Assembly: GCA_037127315.1 (NCBI GenBank)
Contig: JBBBDQ010000401.1
Location: 124,001-188,000 of the forward strand
Direction: 5' to 3'
Origin: Ascarosepion bandense
Lineage: Eukaryota > Mollusca > Cephalopoda > Sepiida > Sepiidae
DNA: 64,000 bases
Shown: positions 62,740 through 64,000 of the stretch, piece after piece
Numbering within the stretch: position 1 is the first letter of the stretch
Layout of the letters: the number at the start of each line of letters is the position of its first letter
Program-made: the position numbers and the translations under genes
Notes under the pieces: model-generated
Database searches by the model: none
Seen by the model: the letters and a program-made list of their open reading frames with translations, nothing else
Told to the model about the DNA's origin: nothing

Positions 62740-63325
62740 TTTTGACGGTAAAAGGATGTAACGTTGATACCAATCTAGTAGCACGCGTAAATATATGTGG
62801 TGAGCTTTTTACCCCTGGTTTTCTTGTAGAAAAAATAGAGGGGAAACCACATCACTTCGGTAAGAAACTGACTGAAGGCGGGATGCTAAGTCAGGACCTA
62901 TTACATTGCAGATCCTCCTTTGGATTTTATCCAGAACCTCAAGATGAATAGGAACATTCGATCATATATGGCAGAAGTATTCAATGCACGGCGAATAGTA
63001 GGTTTATAAATGTGCAAAAATGATTGACGAGAAAAACTTCTTGGTCCGACACCGTGACCCGAACCTCTTACGCAGCTATGGAATCGATGAATCCAGATCA
63101 TTTGAGAGAGTGAGACCAAAGAGGTGCAGTGTGTTGCTCTCGAGGAGACTAGCGTTATCCTTTCTGATGATAGGAAAGTTTCTCTATAGGAGAGCAGCTT
63201 CGGTTAGGACGCATTAAAATTCACTAGCTATTTCTTACTACCATTCAACCAAAAACTGAAGTTCATTTTAAAGGGCAACAGCCAGGTTTGCTTTGTCAGC
63301 CTTGGCAAATTTCTTATTGAGACAA
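62740..63325 (-). mobile_element. CR1/jockey-like LINE, left part after the insertion
   Basis: Reversed ORF blocks run in order: GACGGTAAAAGGATGTAACG, GTCAGGACCTATTACATTGC, TCCAGAACCTCAAGATGAAT, CAGTGTGTTGCTCTCGAGGA. They correspond to the ORF from its C-terminus back towards the YADD region. Many frameshifts. Confidence 0.75.
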
Positions 63326-63797
63326 GAGTAAATAGTGGTGACATCTGGATAGATGCCGACTTGGGAACTGATTACATCAGGAAGATAATTAATGAAGATC
63401 AAAAAAGGCGTAAGACCTAGGATAGAACCTTGAGGGTTTCAGCTGTTGAAACGGGAGTAAATGGTGGTGTTATCTGCATAGATGCCTACTTGTGAACTAA
63501 TTACATCAGGAAGATAATTGTTGAAGATTTGAAAAAGCGTAGGACTTAGGATAGAGCCTCTAGGGATTCAACTATTAAAACGTGAGTAAATGGTGGTGTC
63601 TTCCGCATAGATGCCTACTTGGAAACTAATTACAACAGGAAATAATTGTTAAAGATTAGAAAAGGGGTATGGCATTGGATAGAGTCTTAACAGACTCAGC
63701 TATTGAAACGGAAGTAAATGGTGGTGTCATATTCATAGATGCTTACTTAGGAACTGATTACATCAGGAAAATATTTGATGAAGATCAGAAAAGGCGT
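63326..63797 (-). repeat. Tandem array (about 129 bp x 3.7) of the LINE RT core
   Basis: Units begin GAGTAAATGGTGG (or near) at 63326, 63455, 63584 and 63712, so the periods are 129, 129 and 128. Each unit, read on the minus strand, is the stretch from the PQGSILGP-proximal region through NDLP...D to the YADDTT codons (GGTGTCATCTGCATAGATGC-like). Confidence 0.85.
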
Positions 63798-63798
63798 T

Positions 63799-63855
63799 GG
63801 GGAAGGCCATGATCGCCTACGTCCTGAAGAGACACGATACATAGAAGAAGGTTTG
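63799..63855 (+). mobile_element. LINE type 2, 3' end fragment
   Basis: GGAAGGCCATGATCGCCTAC then GTCCTGAAGAGACA matches the 3' end at 170-215 and 38160-38190. Joined directly to the tandem array. Confidence 0.7.
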
Positions 63856-63922
63856 CTGTATGATGAGCTATATCTTATGCGACTCACTGACCGGAACATG
63901 TTTCCCATGCCTGGTCGATATC

Positions 63923-63924
<2 letters not shown>

Positions 63925-63975
<51 letters not shown>
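63925..63975. repeat. (GATA)n microsatellite
   Basis: About 50 bp. Confidence 0.95.
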
Positions 63976-64000
63976 TGAATAGACTTAGATATGAATAAAA

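Overview
The window is AT-rich eukaryotic DNA made almost entirely of introns and decayed transposable elements. I infer a metazoan, most likely a mollusc and probably an octopus or other coleoid cephalopod. The basis is one intron-split vertebrate-like gene (WDR86), introns tens of kilobases long, several tRNA-derived SINE families, CR1/jockey-type and R2-type LINEs, and very dense (TA)n, (CA)n and GATA microsatellites. The species is an inference from recognition, not a search.

Host gene. One gene is supported: the 3' end of a WD40-repeat gene on the + strand whose blades match WDR86. Its exons in the window are 8173-8308, 45867-45970, 52589-52695 and a terminal exon 57161-57253 ending in TAA. 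Upstream exons lie outside the window. The exons at 45867 and 52589 encode the same WD40 blade, have the same splice phases (1 in, 0 out) and are 104 and 107 nt long. Either one alone keeps frame. Using both, or neither, gives a premature stop. This looks like a pair of mutually exclusive exons. The introns are about 37.6 kb, 6.6 kb and 4.5 kb.

Mobile DNA. (1) A CR1/jockey-like LINE, mostly 3' fragments; the longest copy is 22376-23785 (-) and the freshest are 2206-3214 and 60856-61370. (2) A second LINE type (37429-38215, with tails at 1-240, 32608, 42765 and 63799). (3) An R2/NeSL-type LINE C-terminus with a CCHC knuckle and restriction-like endonuclease (30760-31713). (4) A Gypsy-type LTR element (6983-7819) and related LTRs (13310-14195, 25366-25545). 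(5) A decayed mariner (39451-40671) and several foldback elements or MITEs. (6) A tRNA-derived SINE with about 14 copies, three of them preceded by a 5S rRNA-like unit to form a composite 5S-tRNA SINE. (7) A second tRNA-derived SINE whose 3' half is a type I hammerhead ribozyme (15180, 26547, 38799). Further hammerhead-like motifs occur in Penelope-like repeats (58358, 11989).

Region by region: 1-8 kb LINE, SINE and Gypsy debris; 8.2 kb WDR86 exon; 9.3-10.8 kb a 30-unit minisatellite; 11-16.7 kb hammerhead motifs, LTR and microsatellites; 16.7-20.6 kb plain AT-rich intron; 20.6-26 kb LINEs, SINEs and an old 5S composite; 26-30 kb microsatellite blocks; 30.7-38.2 kb LINEs, a TIR element and a 126-bp satellite; 38.8-44.2 kb hammerhead SINE, mariner and MITEs; 45.9-57.3 kb the last WDR86 exons among SINEs; 57.3-64 kb downstream flank with LINE copies and a tandemly repeated piece of a reverse-transcriptase gene.
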